Positions 1-12,701 are shown, numbered from the stretch's first letter. The stretch: 64,000 nt of DNA from Humulus lupulus (GCF_963169125.1 NC_084794.1:93045018-93109017); one strand, 5' to 3'. The notes: generated from the sequence alone by a model not told the origin. Program-made: numbers and translations.

Positions 1-2517
1 CCATTGCGTACAGTCCGGGAGAGCTCCAATTTTTACTGATGGGGGAGCCTTCTACCTCGCATCCGAGGAGGGATTTCTTCGAGGCCGAGCACTACTGGAG
101 CTCGGTTACTTCACTAGGCCAGATAACTGATATCCTGGCCTTCCACGGTCTCAGGCTATCAAGCACCCTAAGGTGTCGAGCCCCTACCTCCAGCGAGCGA
201 AGCTGTCGTGCCCCAGGAGATGGAAATCCTGATAACAAGTTGAGGTACGCGGCTTGGAGCCAAGAGCATATGAAGGCAGGAGCGTTACTGCCTTTGAAGT
301 CATTCTTCAAGGACTTCACAGACTTTATTGGTTTTGCTCCATTCTAGCTCAACACCAATTCTTACAGGGCTCTGTCTGCCCTGAGGTCGTTATACCACGA
401 GTTGAAGTGGAAAGGACCTTCACCCAAGGAGATTCTGTATCTCTTCTATCTGAAAAGCAATCCCTCCTGAGCTCGGGGAGGAGACGAATTCTACTATCTT
501 TCGAGCTACCCCAAAGAGAAAAAGGTGTTCGAGGACCTCCCTAACCATCCACCTGACTTTAAGAAGGCCTTCTTCTAGATAAATGGCCTGTCCCCATCTC
601 GATATTACTCATTCAGACGGATTCGTAAGTATCCCAACCTTTTTTATCTCTGTGCTCGGACTTTGTCTGTAGGTTTGTACTTAGTTGAAATGTATCTTAT
701 TTTCCAGCCAATTTTCACCGTCCTACTCTCGATGACGTGATGAAGGAGCATAGAGAGGCTCTGCTCCAACTCCCCTATGGCAGGAGGTCTCTCTCATATC
801 TTTTGCATGAGAGTAAGCTCCGAGCTTGCGGGCTTTTGGGAGATGGCCAGTCCACCTCAAATTGGTCCAACAAAAAGTACGACCTCTAGGAGCTCGTGCC
901 TTTGCCAACAGACATCCTCCCTCCAAGGAGAGAGGTGAGGCCCCCGCCTCCGGTTCACCGACGGAACCCGCAGTCGGGGAACGAGGCCAACAACGAAGCC
1001 TCGAGCTCGGGCTCGGATGATCAAGGTACAGTCATCCTAAGCTCGAAAATGTGGTCCCCCACCCTGTTAAAACACAAACCCGATAGGTTAGTATTATGCA
1101 AGGACGATAGGGACCATTTCTATATATGGACTTGGGTAGATGATCGGGTTCATAGGTTTGATAGTTGGCTCGGGAAGTATGACACTATGTACAGTCTGAA
1201 CGAGGTGTGGGATGGAATAGCCGTCCAATATGGGACCAATGACTATAGGGACCTTTCGAGGTTGACATCCACCTATAGGGAAGGTACTCCCCCCGCCTCT
1301 TCTGAAGATGGGGGAATCTCATGGTCTCCGAGCTCAAGCTCGGGGGAGAGTTCCAGTTAGGTCTTTCTCTACTTGGTTTTTTTTTATCTTCCAAGTTTGT
1401 TTTCATTATGTTTAACTCCGATTGGAACTGTGCAGGTGCTATGGATCCCGACCTTGACGCTGTGCTTTTCAGTGATGAGGGAACTGGAGCTCAAAAGAGT
1501 AAACGCCCGAGAGGCTCGCGGAGATCCGATCGGCCATCCAAAATCCCCAGGTGCACCGAGAAGACCCCAACGGCTCAAACTGCTGTGAGCACAGCTGAGG
1601 AGCCGAATGCCCAGGTCGATGCATCTGTTTCGACCGCGCCTGCCACGCTTCCTCCAGCCGCAACTCAGCTAATAATCGGGTGACCTCCGAAGAAACACTC
1701 AATTTCCAAGGTAACCCTGCCGTTGGCCCAACCTCATGTTGAAGAGTTCATGCTTGATGGTACTGCTGGAACCCAAGGAGCTGTACTCTGCTCGTATGTC
1801 CTTTCTCGAGTGGGTCAGAGTTTTTCAGGATTCAGGGCTGACCACTGGGATCTCGTGCATAAGGCCCCAGACTATAATACTCTTTATGATAAGAGTATTG
1901 AACTTACTGCCGCGGTAATTTTCGCAACTCTCCTTTAATTGTTTATGTCTTGGCTCGTGATCTAATTCATCCTTTGTGTTTCAGGCCCTCATTGTTTCAG
2001 CACAGCTTAATTATAAGCTGACCAACGAGGTGCATACGAGTATGTCTCTGGCCCAAGAGTCGAGGGATCTCTAGCAACAACTGATGAACTCAAAGACTCG
2101 AAGGCCGAGCTTGATTAGGGGAAGACTCGTCTTGCGGAGCTGGAGAAGGTGAAGGCCGAGCTTGAACAGGTGAAGACTCATCTTGCGGAGCTGGAGAAGG
2201 CTAATGCTAAACTCGAGGAGGAGAAAGCTGCCACTTTCGAGATAATGGAAAATGAGAAGGCCCGCCTCCTTGACGAGTTCAAAGAGAAGAAGGAGAAAGC
2301 GGTCGACCAAGCCATGTACAAATTCTGGGTCGACAATGCCGACCTCGACACCAGCTTCCTAGGTCCTCTTGAGGCGAAGTATGTAGACCGGTGGAATGCC
2401 CGACTTGAGGCGAATGAGGCTGCTCGGGAGGCTGCTCAGAAGGATAGTCATGCTATTCATCCTGAGGGGTCTAGTGCTGCTAATGCTGAGAAGGCCAAGG
2501 GAACTGCTCCCTCCTGA
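1..2517 (+). pseudogene. Element A antisense gene (gypsy-type transposon protein, multi-exon, broken)
   Basis: This gene lies antisense to gag-pol. Visible blocks are an N-terminal globular region (39-347 and on in other frames), a middle region (896-1,360), an acidic and proline-rich region (1,321-1,683) and a C-terminal coiled coil (2,149-2,517) with E/K/L-rich heptads. Sequence matches the copy at 29,745-32,533 exon by exon. Introns are visible as GTAAGT near 626 with TTTTCCAG near 714, and a second one ending in TTTCAG near 1,983. It resembles the plant 'putative gypsy type transposon' family (Pfam Transposase_28) carried antisense by Tat elements; its function is unknown. Several stops look like CAG-to-TAG, CGA-to-TGA and TGG-to-TAG changes when compared with the other copy. 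The start is outside the window. Confidence 0.75.
2104..2205 (+). repeat. 51-bp in-frame tandem duplication in the coiled coil
   Basis: Two adjacent copies begin GCCGAGCTTGA at 2,104 and 2,155, a period of 51 bp (17 codons). They add a coiled-coil segment to the antisense protein. The first copy contains a TAG stop (GATTAGGGG) where the second reads GAACAGGTG. The copy in element B does not show this exact duplication. Confidence 0.75.
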
Positions 2518-3405
2518 ACCTCACCTCTGGGCTGCGTCCCTTTATTTTTGTAATTTCTTTAATTTATGCCCGTAGGGCTGATACAATTTCCTTTTATTTT
2601 AATACATATGCTTTACATTTCTTGGTTTGAAATATTTTGCACATTTTATATTAAAGAATCATATATGTTTATTTATTCGTACAAACATAGTTTGGATTTA
2701 GGCTCGATACTCAATGCATTCATGCATCGTTTGCTCGAATTATCCGCTTCCAATCTCGTTATTTATCAAGGTCGGATATTACTTTAACCATGAACCCGAA
2801 AGTACTTGTATGGTGTGTAATGCAAACAGTTTAGTTATATCTTATTGCTTAGTTACTTTTTCTCGTCCTCGGTTATTTCTTCGAGGTTATGAGTTCGAAA
2901 CTATTTTTCCATAAGATATTCCAGCCTCGATCTCGACTTATCTCGAAGTAGGCTTAGGTTCCAACTTATCGTCGATACGTTCTAGCTGGTTTTTTCCAAA
3001 CCTTTTAAGGTTGTGATTGGTTTGTAATCCATACACTTTTTTTATTTTATTTTTATAATTTGGTTATATCTAGATTATCCTAGCTCACGCATTTGGTTAC
3101 ATCCAAACACTTGTACGTTTTTGACAGCTTGGTTATATCCAAGTTGTCCTAACTGGCGCATTTGGTTATCTCCAAACGCTTGCTTGTATTTCGTTTATGT
3201 TATTTTATTTTTCAAGCTAATGGTATATATACCAATGATACCCCCTTAATATCCTATGAGTGTGACCTTAGGTTATTAAATTAAGAGAGATTGCAAAAAT
3301 AAAGAGAAACATAACATATTGAACGAAATAGATCTTTATTTGATGGAATTCAAAAGTAGACAAAATAGTACAGATAAACAATCATGGTTACAGGCAACAT
3401 CCTTC
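2518..3405. other. Convergent spacer between antisense gene and gag-pol of element A
   Basis: This is an AT-rich non-coding stretch where the plus-strand antisense gene and the minus-strand gag-pol end tail to tail. It is alignable to 32,534-33,480 in element B. It would have to hold the 3' ends of both transcripts. No ORF of interest is seen. It contains the minisatellite at about 3,055-3,185. Confidence 0.6.
3055..3185. repeat. Minisatellite with TTTGG..CCAAA hairpin words (2 copies)
   Basis: There are two units of about 65 bp containing the phrase 'ggttayatccaaac...gctcrcgcatttggttayatccaaacac'. Each unit holds short inverted words TTTGGTTA/T..CCAAA. The same locus in element B (about 33,080-33,290) has three units. 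Confidence 0.65.
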
Positions 3406-5619
3406 CTATACTATTGGTAGTAAGGTCTTAGGTGTTCGCCATTCCATGCTCACGGTACCAAGCTCCCATCCAATCTCGCTAGCTTGTAAACACTGGGCCG
3501 GATGATTGATTCTATCTGGTATGGTCCTTCCCAATTTGGCCCGAGCACACCAGCTGATGGATCTCGTGTTGCCAAAAATACGCGTCTTAACACCAAATCT
3601 CCCACGCTGAATTTTCGATCTCAAACCCTCTTGTTGAAGTACCTGGTAGCTCGTTGTTGGTAGGCAGCGTTCCTCAACTGAGCTTCGTTTCTTCTTTCTT
3701 CAATCAAGTCTAAGGTTTCTTCGAGCTGAGTGTGGTTCGAGTTTTGGTCATAAATGTGAGTTCAGATTGTAGGAATTTTGACCTCAATAGGCAACATAGC
3801 TTCGCAACCGTATGCTAGAGAAAATGGGGTATGTCCTGTTGACGTCCGAACTGTAGTCCTATATCCCCATAGGACTTGGGGCAATTCTTCGGGCCATCGT
3901 CCCTTTGCTTCCTCCAACTTTTTCTTTAGCGAACTCTTGAGAGTTTTGTTTACAGCCTCGACCTAGCCATTCGCCTGAGGATGAGCTACTGACAAAAAAC
4001 TCTTTATTATTCCATTCTTCTCACAAAAGTTGGTAAACAAGTCGCTATCGAACTGGGTTCCGTTGTCGGATACAATTTTCCTCGGCATCCCATATCAGCA
4101 TACGATGTTTTTTACCACGAAGTCAAGGACCTTTTTGGAAGTTATTGTTGCTAACAGTTCAGCCTTTGTCCACTTTGTGAAGTAATCTACGGCAACTACA
4201 GCATACTTCACACTGCCCTTGCCAGTTGGGAGAGAGCCTATGAGGTCGATTCCCCATACCGTGAATGGCCATGGGGAAGTCAACATGGTCAGCTCGGATG
4301 GTGGGTGGAGAATCTCTGGCATTTATCGCATTTCTTTACGTACTCGAAAGAATCCGCTTAAATGGTAGGCCAGAAATATCCTTGGCGTATGATTTTCTTG
4401 GACAGGCTATGCCCCCCGGTATGGTCTCCACAGAACCCTTCATGAATTTCTTCGATGATTTTCTTGGCTTCGGGTGGAGTTACGCACCGAAGTAATGGCA
4501 TGGAATACCCCCTTATATACAGCTTTCCGTCCAAAATGGTGTAACTGGGAAGCTGATACATTAACTTTCGAGCCTGGTTCCGGTCTTTTGGAAGGACTCC
4601 GGTCTCGAGATATTCAACTATCGGGGTCATCCAGGTAGGCTCAGACTCAATCATACACACGTCTTCCTCCTCCGGCTCGTTAATGCTGGGTGCCGAGAGG
4701 TGTTCTATGGGCACAACGTTTAGTTCATCATTCTCGATGGAAGTAGCGAGCCGAGCTAAGGCATCTGCATTTGAGTTTTTCTCTCGGGGAACCTGTTCGA
4801 TTGCATAAAACTCGAAATGTTCCAATACAGATTTTGCCTTCTCTAAATAAGTTGCCATTTTCGTGCCACGAGCCTGGTATTCTCCCAAGATTTGATTGAC
4901 CACAAGCTGTGAGTCGCTGTAGCAATGTATTGCTTTAGCTTTGAGCTCTTTGGCTATACGAAGTCCCTCCAGTAAAGCTTCGTATTCGGCCTCGTTATTC
5001 GACGCCTTGAAGTCGAATCTTAAGGCGGAATGAAATCTGCTCTTTGCGGGGGTAATCAAAATGACCCCTGCCCCCGATCCATTTTCATTAGATGAACCAT
5101 CGACGTAAAGTTTCCACAGCTCGTGGGCTGGGGTTATAACTTCATCGTTGGTCATGCCAGTACATTCCATTATAAAATCTGCCAATGCCTGGGCCCTAAT
5201 GGTCGTCCTCGGGTGGTAAGTGATCTCGAACTGTCCGAGTTCAACCACCCATTTATGAAGTCGACCTGAAGCTTCTGATTTAGACAAGACTTGCCTAAGT
5301 GGTTGATCAGTCAACACATGGATGAGATGCGCTTGAAAGTAAGGGCGGAGTTTACGAGATGAATTAATTAGACTAAGCGCCAGCTTCTCCATCAGGGGGT
5401 ATCTTGACTCTGCCCCCAGTAACCTTTTGCTGATGTAATAGGCGGGTCTCTGTACCTTCTCTTCTTCTCGCACGAGCACTACACTTATTGCGTGTTCGGC
5501 GGTAGAAAGGTATAGGTACAACACTTCTCCCGTAACAGGTTTTGAAAAGATGGGGGGTTCTGCGAGGTGCTTTTTAAGCTCTTGGAAGGCCAGCGAGCAC
5601 TCCTCCGTCCATTCGAATT
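3406..5619 (-). pseudogene. pol: Element A pol, distal part: RNase H, second RNase H, integrase
   Basis: This continues the RT cut at 14,933 by element C. In order on the minus strand: the connection-type RNase H (motif VLVREEEKVQRP near 5,450-5,500), the second archaeal-type RNase H starting LYVDGSSNENGSGAG near 5,085-5,120 and ending near ALARLATS about 4,750, then integrase with a zinc-binding segment (HTGGHSLSKK, near 4,400-4,440), catalytic Asp in WGIDLIGS and a second Asp/Glu region in the degraded part below 4,095. The best open stretch is 5,524-4,358. A TAA at 4,358-4,360 and a small deletion near 4,320 (compared with element B) break integrase. Dual RNase H places the element in the Tat clade. 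Confidence 0.88.
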
Positions 5620-5624
5620 TCTTG
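5620..5624. repeat. Target site duplication of element C (left), TCTTG
   Basis: TCTTG directly precedes the 5' LTR and recurs directly after the 3' LTR at 14,928-14,932. A perfect 5-bp duplication is normal for Ty3/gypsy integration. Confidence 0.95.
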
Positions 5625-7822
5625 TGTAACGACCCGAATTTGCTAATCGGGCTTAGGGCCTTGATTAGTGTGCCTGGAGGGAAATAAGTGGTTTAATTTG
5701 CTTATATGTGAATTTATGTGTATATATGATTATGATGCATGTTTAATTGAGTTAAATGTGTATGTGGGTCCGTCTGGATATTGGGGGCATCAATGTTATA
5801 AATGAAATATATGTTGTATATGTGTGATATGTCTGTACAGCACGATCCGAGACAGTCCTGGGGAGCAGTTAACCAGAGAGTCACAACGGGGTTGAGATTC
5901 GGACTCAGGGCGAGTCGAGGGGTAATTCGGGTATTAGTTGAGTTATGGGATTATCGGGACATAGAAATAAATATTTGGAGATATATTTGAGGATAAAATG
6001 CCTAGGTGGGAATATTTGGGGAATTTACCATTTTTGCCCTCGGGGACGTTTTGACACCCCGAGCCTTGAGATAACCTTTAGACTTAAGCTATATAAAATA
6101 ATAAAAGAAAGGAACTGTTTAGAAACCTTGAGAAACTGATCCATACTTCTCTTTGAATTGAAGTTAGTTTATGCTTATCTCTCTCTCACTTTCTAAGACA
6201 ACACTCAAGAGGAAACTCATAGGGAATTCTTGGTGCAAGCTAGCATAAGCAAGGGATTCAGCTGTGTTAACTCAGAAGCTTAAGGCTTGTGGATTAAGGT
6301 TCAACATCAGGGGTTTAAATTCAGCAAGAGGTAAGTTTTCCATGGAAGATATGTTCTAGTTTCAGCTGTGTTTTCAAGCTTTGCATGTGGGTAGAATCTA
6401 GGCTGTTTTTGGGTGTTCTAGTTATATTTTGGAGTAGATTTCTGTTGGGTTTTGGTGTTGAAATTAAGCTAGAATGATGGTGTTATTAGTTAGGAATGTT
6501 AGCTTGGTTTTGGTGGGAATTGGCTTGAAGGAGGGATGGAAAGCTGGTGTAGAAATCTGGGTTCGCTGTATAGCGCCGCGACCCTAGGAGGGGTGCGCCG
6601 CGGCCCGCGTGCGCGCGCAGCCATGTGGGGTTGAGAGAATTTATGCGCGCCGCGGCGCCTGCTGGGCGCGCCGCGGCCCGTGTAGGGGTCAGTGAAGAGC
6701 TAGCCTCTGTTTTGAGGCTAGCCGCGACTCTAGAGGGTGGGGCCGCGGCCCTTAGTGTCAGTGAGGATTTTAATGATATTTTTGACTTGGGAACTTAAAG
6801 GGTAAGGATCAGGATGGATTTTATCATTCGGATTGATAGAATTCAAGGTCCCGGAGGTTAGGGTTAGGGTTTGAGGTTATTTTTTGGGTTAGAATTTGAT
6901 GGTCGGATATTGTTATGTGTTGTGACTAGGATTTCGGCGAGGCTCATGTTAGCGGACTGTGCTCGGGGCATCGGTGCTCAGGAAGCTCGGAAATCAGGTA
7001 AGAAAACCCCTGTTTCCATAGAGCTTGTGTGCAGGGCTGAGCCCAATATATTGAATGGAAATGACATGCAGGGCCGAGCCCTATATACTAGAATTGTAGA
7101 GCATGGCTCTTTATCTGTTTATGCTTGAATTCTGTGCTTATTGCTATATCGTGTTTGATATTATATGTGTGATCGGCAAGAGCCAGGAACGGCATCAAGC
7201 ACGATGAGTGCAAGGCCGAGAATGGCAAGGGGCCGGGAGCGGCGTTGAGCACGTGGGGTGCGAGTTGCGAGGGCGAGTCCCTAACAGGATACTTGGGATA
7301 TCCTTACGGCGTGGTCCGCGAACCCAGGGCTTGGTAAACGCCTGGGACGGCTAGGCCGTATGTGTTTAGCCATTGGTGGCTTGTTTATATGTTTGATTCG
7401 TGTATTGCATTTGTTATCTATTATGGGTTTTCTTGCTGGGCTTCGGCTCATAGATGCTCTGTGGTGCAGGTAACGGTAAAGAGAAGATCAACCAATCATG
7501 AGCACAGCTGGCGTGAGGCGGCGTGTACATGTCCGGCCAGCCTGGCTGTCACAGCTAGAGGATTTTGGGAGATGCTTGTAAATGAACTTAGATTTTGTCG
7601 TTTAGTCGACTCTGATCAGTTTTGTAATGTAAATATTTTCTAAACTATGTTTTGGGATCCCAAGTGTAAACTTTTATGATTAGCTATGAAAAACTACTTT
7701 CTCTAATGTTTTCTTTTTAATTATGGCTTAGTTACACGTTTTGAATTAAAACCTCGATTAGCGAGTTGAAAGCACGATTTTAAACACACTTGGTAACAGC
7801 TCTAAGGAAGTAGGGCGTTACA
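5625..7822 (+). repeat. Element C 5' LTR
   Basis: The LTR begins TGTAACGACCC and ends GGGCGTTACA, with TG/CA termini. A TATA-like TATATAAAA at about 6,090-6,098 is a likely promoter. A GTAAG donor-like site follows at about 6,330. A GC-rich patch at 6,560-6,760 carries several GCGCCGCGGC-like words. Short open frames here occur identically in the 3' LTR and are not genes. Confidence 0.95.
6560..6760. repeat. GC-rich patch with repeated GCGCCGCGGC words in LTR
   Basis: In an otherwise AT-biased LTR, about 200 bp contain at least four close variants of GCGCCGCGGCCC. The 3' LTR lacks roughly 25 bp of this patch near 13,665. The same core word recurs in the unrelated GC blocks at 24.8, 50.2, 51.4, 55.2 and 61.7 kb. 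Confidence 0.7.
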
Positions 7823-7825
7823 ACT

Positions 7826-7837
7826 TGGTATCAGAGC
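7826..7837 (+). promoter_or_regulatory. Primer binding site, tRNA-iMet type
   Basis: TGGTATCAGAGC starts 3 bases after the 5' LTR. This is the sequence complementary to the 3' end of plant initiator methionine tRNA and is usual for Ty3/gypsy and copia elements. Confidence 0.93.
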
Positions 7838-8149
7838 GAGCCAAGGTTATTGTATCTAGAGATTGACCGAACATGTACACACGCAGTCAGTGACAGGCTT
7901 AACTCAGGGTTGGTTGGTAAGAATGGTTGGTATGTCTGAATATGTGTTTAAATGCCCTGTATACCTATTTATTTTGTATAGAGCATGATGAATTAGTTAA
8001 CATATGCATGATGCTAGGGCATGGCCCGTTGTGTGTTATATGCTATATGAGCTGTTTTGTGTGGATTACTGATGTGCCTGGGAGGTGGTTTTGGATGTTG
8101 TTATCTTGCCTAATGAGCGGCGTCGTTGGTTGCAGGCATATTTGTTGAG

Positions 8150-9268
8150 ATGCCTCGTCAATCAGCTAGACTCCACGGCAGTAGGGCCGAGGATGACAAT
8201 CAGGGTCAGGACCCTCCACCTGCCCCACAGAACTGGCAACAGATATTGGCTGAAATGGAAGCCAGACTGCAAAGAACAAAGGAAGAACTACGACAGATGA
8301 GGCAGCAGGCCCCGCCTCAGGTTATTGGGCTGCCAATGCAGCAGGCTGCAGTGCCAGTGCCTGTTCAGTCTACTCTGGAGAATAGGTTGGAACCTTTGTA
8401 TGAAAGGTTCAGGAAGCAGCAACCTCCTACTTTTGAGGGTGGTTCGGACCCATTGTTGGCAGAGCAGTGGATGAACCTGATTTCTTTGATCTTGGATTTT
8501 ATGAGTGTCGAAGGACAAGAGAGAGTGGCCTGTGCAAGCTATATGCTTAGGGCTGATGCTCGCATCTGATGGGAGGCGGTGAGCCAGCGGAGGAATGTTG
8601 CGGTTATGACATGGGAGGAGTTTAGAAGTGTTTTTAACGAGAAATATTACAGTATGGCAGTGCGAGCCGCGAAGGTTGATGAGTTTATCAACCTGACTCA
8701 GAATCGATCAACAGTAATAGAGTATGCCATAAAGTTTGATAAATTGGCGAAGTTTGCGCTAGATCTAGTGCCGACAGATGTGGCCAGGAGGGATAGGTTT
8801 GTGCGGGGGTTGAATGTTATGATTGCCCGCGATGTGAATATCACCTTGGATCCAGCGACTACCACTTATGGCCAAGCGGTGGATAAGGCCCTTACTGCTG
8901 AGAGGGCTAAGGATCAAATATGGAAGGACAGCGCTGTTAGGCGCGATGCCAGGAGGACAGTGCCTCCTTTTGTTAGGACCAGTCGGGGCAGTGGCCCCAG
9001 TGAGCAGAAAAGAAGAGCTCCGGATTCATTTAATCCTCCTAGTATTGATAGGAGAGTGCGGGGTGCTACCACCGGCCGACAGGGTGGTGGTGATAACTGG
9101 AGGAGTTTTCCTATGTGTCCACGGTGCAGGCGTCGACACCAGGGTGAGTGCAGGATCAGGGCCTGCTTTGTTTGTGGGAGTGCCAGCCATTTGAAGAGGG
9201 ATTGACCTCAAGTTAAGAAGGAAGAGCAGAAGCAGAGTGACATTCTTGCTCCTGCCAGGGTATTCACT
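8150..9268 (+). pseudogene. gag: Element C gag (two internal stops)
   Basis: This is the capsid-nucleocapsid part of the polyprotein. The ATG at 8,150 (MPRQSARL) is chosen over the in-frame one at 8,126 because it lies at the first basic residues typical of this family; the choice is an inference. A retrotransposon gag domain is visible from about 8,400 (PPTFEGG, AEQWM, EFRSVFNEKYY) to about 8,900. A CCHC zinc knuckle begins CFVCGSASH at 9,164, but its last Cys codon is a TGA at 9,203-9,205. A second stop, TGA at 8,567-8,569, replaces the first Trp of a WWEAV motif. The frame is shared with pol. Confidence 0.9.
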
Positions 9269-12200
9269 TTGACACAGACTGAGGCGGAGGCTAGCCCCTC
9301 AGTGGTGACAGGTCAGATCTCTAGTGCTGGTTCTTTGTATTCTGCATTGTTTGATTCAGGGGCTACCCATTCATTTGTATTTTCTAGGGTGATAGACCAG
9401 CTTTGCAGACCTAGTGGTGTGTATGCTAGGGGATTTCAGACTTTTTTGCCAACAGGGGAATTGGTAGTCTCTAGGAAGTGGATTAGGGCATTACCTATGG
9501 AGGTAGATGGTAGGGAATTGTTTGTTGATTTGATTGAGTTAGAGATGGATGATTTTGACATGATCTTGGGAATGGATTGGCTATCCAAGTATGGGGCAAC
9601 GATAGACTGCAGGCGCATGATGGTGACTTTTGAACCAGAAGGGGAGGTACCCTTTGTGTTTGTGGGGACAGTTAGTGGACCGCGTGTACCGATGATTTCA
9701 GCCTTACGGGCTAGGGACCTGATACAGAAAGGTTGCATGGGATTCCTGGCAAGCGTTGTGGATACTTCTAGGGTGGTGCCGGTTAGACCGGGTGAGACAA
9801 GGGTGGTGTGTGAGTTTCCGGAGTTGTTTCCAGTGGATCTGCCAGGGTTGCCGCCTCAGAGGGAGATTGACTTCGTTATAGAATTGATACCAGGAGCGGA
9901 GCCAGTATCTAGGACACCTTATAGAATGGCTCCGGCGGAGTTAAAGGAGTTGAAGATTCAGCTGTAGGAGTTGCTAGATTTGGGGTTCATTAGACCGAGT
10001 TACTCGCCATGGGGTGCTCCAGTGTTGTTCATTAAGAAGAAGGATGGGTCCCTCAGGATGTGCATTGACTACAGGGAGCTGAACAAGTTAACCATTAAGA
10101 ATAAGTATCCATTGCCTAGCATCGATGATTTGTTTGATCAGCTACAGGGAAGGACAGTGTTCTCCAAGATAGATCTCCGATCAGGTTACCATCAGCTAAG
10201 GATCAAAGAGGAGGACATACCAAAGACCGCTTTCCGAACGAGGTATGGACACTATGAATTCCTGGTTATGTCCTTTGGATTAACCAATGCCCTAGCAGCT
10301 TTTATGGATATGATGAATAGAGTTTTCAAGGACTATCTGGACAAGTTTGTGATTGTGTTCATCGACGATATCTTGGTGTACTCTCAGACAGAGATGGAAC
10401 ATGAGCAACATTTGCGATTGGTACTACAGCGGTTGAGGGAGCATAAGTTGTATGCTAAGTTCAGTAAGTGCGAGTTTTGGTTGCCACAAGTTACATTTCT
10501 GGGCCATATCGTTAGTAAGGAGGGGATTCCGGTTGACCCAAGTAAGATTGAGGCGGTCAGAGATTGGCCTAGACCGAGTAATGTTCCTGAGGTGAGAAGC
10601 TTTTTGGGTTTGGCAGGGTACTATCGGCGATTTGTTGAGGGGTTCTCCAGAATAGCTACGCCATTGACAGAGTTGACAAAGAAGAAGACCAGGTATGTCT
10701 GGACGGACAGATGTGATAACAGTTTTAAGGAACTTAAGCGGCGATTGATTACTGCGCTAGTACTTAGCTTGCCGACAGAGAATGAAAAAATTGGGGTCTA
10801 CTGTGATGCGTCGAGGCAGGGTTTGGGGTGTGTGTTGATGCAAGCTGGCAAGGTGATAGCCTATGCATCAAGGCAGTTAAAGGAGTATGAGCAGAGGTAT
10901 CCTACACATGACCTAGAGTTAGCAGCAGTGGTGTTTGCACTTAAGATTTGGAGGCATTATCTTTATGGTGAGAAGTGCGAGATATATACTGACCATAAGA
11001 GCCTAAAGTATTTCTTTACCCAGAAGGACTTGAATATGCGCCAGAGGCGGTGGCTAGAGTTGGTTAAGGATTATGATTGTGATATCCTTTACCATCTTGG
11101 GAAGGCTAATGTTGTGGCAGATGCATTGAGTCGGAAGGGCCCAGGACAGTTATTTAGCTCGAGGCAGATATCCGATAAGTTAGCTGAGGAGATGACCAGA
11201 GCGGGTATAGAGTTAGTGGTTGGACAGTTAGCCAACATCACTCTTCAGTCTACACTCCTTGAGAGAATCAAGGAAGCGCAGGAGAAGGATTCTCTGTTGC
11301 GAGGTCATAGAGAGAGTGCTTTAGTCGGAGCGACAAAGGACTTCTCCATTTCAGAGATGGGATTATTGAAGTACAAGGGTCGGATCTGTGTTCCGGTGGA
11401 TTCTGATCTCCGGCAAGAGATCTTGGATGAATCGCATACCACTCCTTATTCTTTGCACCCGGGTACGACGAAGATGTACCAAGACTTGAAAGTTTTATAT
11501 TGGTGGTTGGGCATGAAGAGGGATGTGGTAGATTATGTGGCTAAGTGCTTAACTTGTCAGCAGGTCCAGGCTGAGCACCAGAGGCCAGCGGGGTTATTGC
11601 AGCCTTTGGGGATCCCAGAATGGAAGTGGGAAGATATTACTATGGATTTTGTGGTTGGTTTACCGAGAACTGTGGGACAGCATGACTCTGTGTGGGTGAT
11701 TGTGGATAGGTATACCAAATCCGCCCACTTCTTGCCTGTTAGGACAACCTATACTGTTGAGCAGTATGCTGAGTTGTATGTAAAGGAGATTGTTCGACTT
11801 CATGGGGCTCCGAGGTCGATTGTGTCGGATAGAGACCCCACCTTCACTTCCAAGTTCTGGGAGAGCTTGCAGAAGGCTATGGGCACGCAGTTACGGTTTA
11901 GTACCGCTTATCATCCTCAGACGGATGGGCAGTCCGAGAGGACGATTCAAATATTGGAGGATCTGTTGCGGGCCTGTGTGCTTGACTTTGGGGGATCGTG
12001 GAGTAGGTACCTTCCTTTGATTGAATTCTCGTACAACAATAGTTATCAGGCGACCATCGGTGTGGCTCCGTACGAGATGCTTTATGGAAGAAAGTGTCGA
12101 TCACCTATTCATTGGGATGAGACAGGTGAGAGAAGGTATTTGGGTCCAGAGATGGTTCAAAGAACCAATGAAGCAGTTGAGAAGATCAGAGCGCGTATGC

Positions 12201-12682
12201 TCGCCTCCTAGAGTCGACAGAAAATTTATTCAGACCTGAGACGCAGGAGCGTGGAGTTTCAGGTGGGTGATCATGTGTTCCTTAGGGTTTCACCCATGAG
12301 GGGTGTGAAACGATTTGGCATTCGGGGTAAGTTGAGCCCCAGGTTTGTTGGCCCCTTCGAGATACTGGAACGAGTTGGTGAGGTAGCTTACAGATTAGTG
12401 ATGCCTCTAGCTTTATCGGGGGTTCATGATGTATTCCATATATCTATGCTCCAGAAGTATATGTCAGATTCAACGCATGTCTTAAGTTTTGAGAATTTGG
12501 AACTTGATCAGGATTTGACCTACGAAGAGAAGCCGGTTCAGATTCTTGACCAAAAAGATAAGGTCTTGAGGAGCAAGACCATCGCCTTAGTGAAAGTGCT
12601 GTGGAGGAACAGCAAGGTTGAGGAGGCGACGTGGGAACTTGAGTCAGAGATGAGGGAGCGGTACCCCGAGTTGTTCAGGTAA
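9269..12682 (+). pseudogene. pol: Element C pol with C-terminal chromodomain (two internal stops)
   Basis: One frame runs 9,269-12,682. Retropepsin has its catalytic Asp in LFDSGATHSF (9,353). RT has catalytic FIDD at 10,361-10,369, in a segment with SGYHQLRI. RNase H starts at CDASRQGLG (about 10,802) and ends ADALSRK near 11,137. Integrase has a HHCC zinc region (HPGTT... CLTCQQ, about 11,457-11,560), first Asp in TMDFVVGL (11,645), second in SDRDPTF (about 11,830) and Glu in QSERTIQ (about 11,936). A chromodomain ends the protein (about 12,530-12,670, VKVLWRN, EEATWELES). TAG stops at 9,965-9,967 and 12,209-12,211 each replace a probable CAG. All pieces are in the same frame; no frameshift is seen. 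Confidence 0.93.
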
Positions 12683-12701
12683 TTTCGAGGATGAAATCTC
12701 T

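Noticed and set aside
5802..5990. Open frame in element C's 5' LTR, repeated at 12,895-13,083
   Set aside because: It is present in both LTRs, has no family resemblance and covers the promoter region. It is LTR sequence, not a gene. The same applies to 6,871-7,128/13,942-14,199 and 7,362-7,643/14,466-14,747.
6858..6875. Telomere-like GGTTAGGGTTAGGGTTT in the LTR, again near 13,928
   Set aside because: Only two units, and in both LTRs of element C. The plant telomere unit is TTTAGGG. It is a chance motif, not an interstitial telomere.
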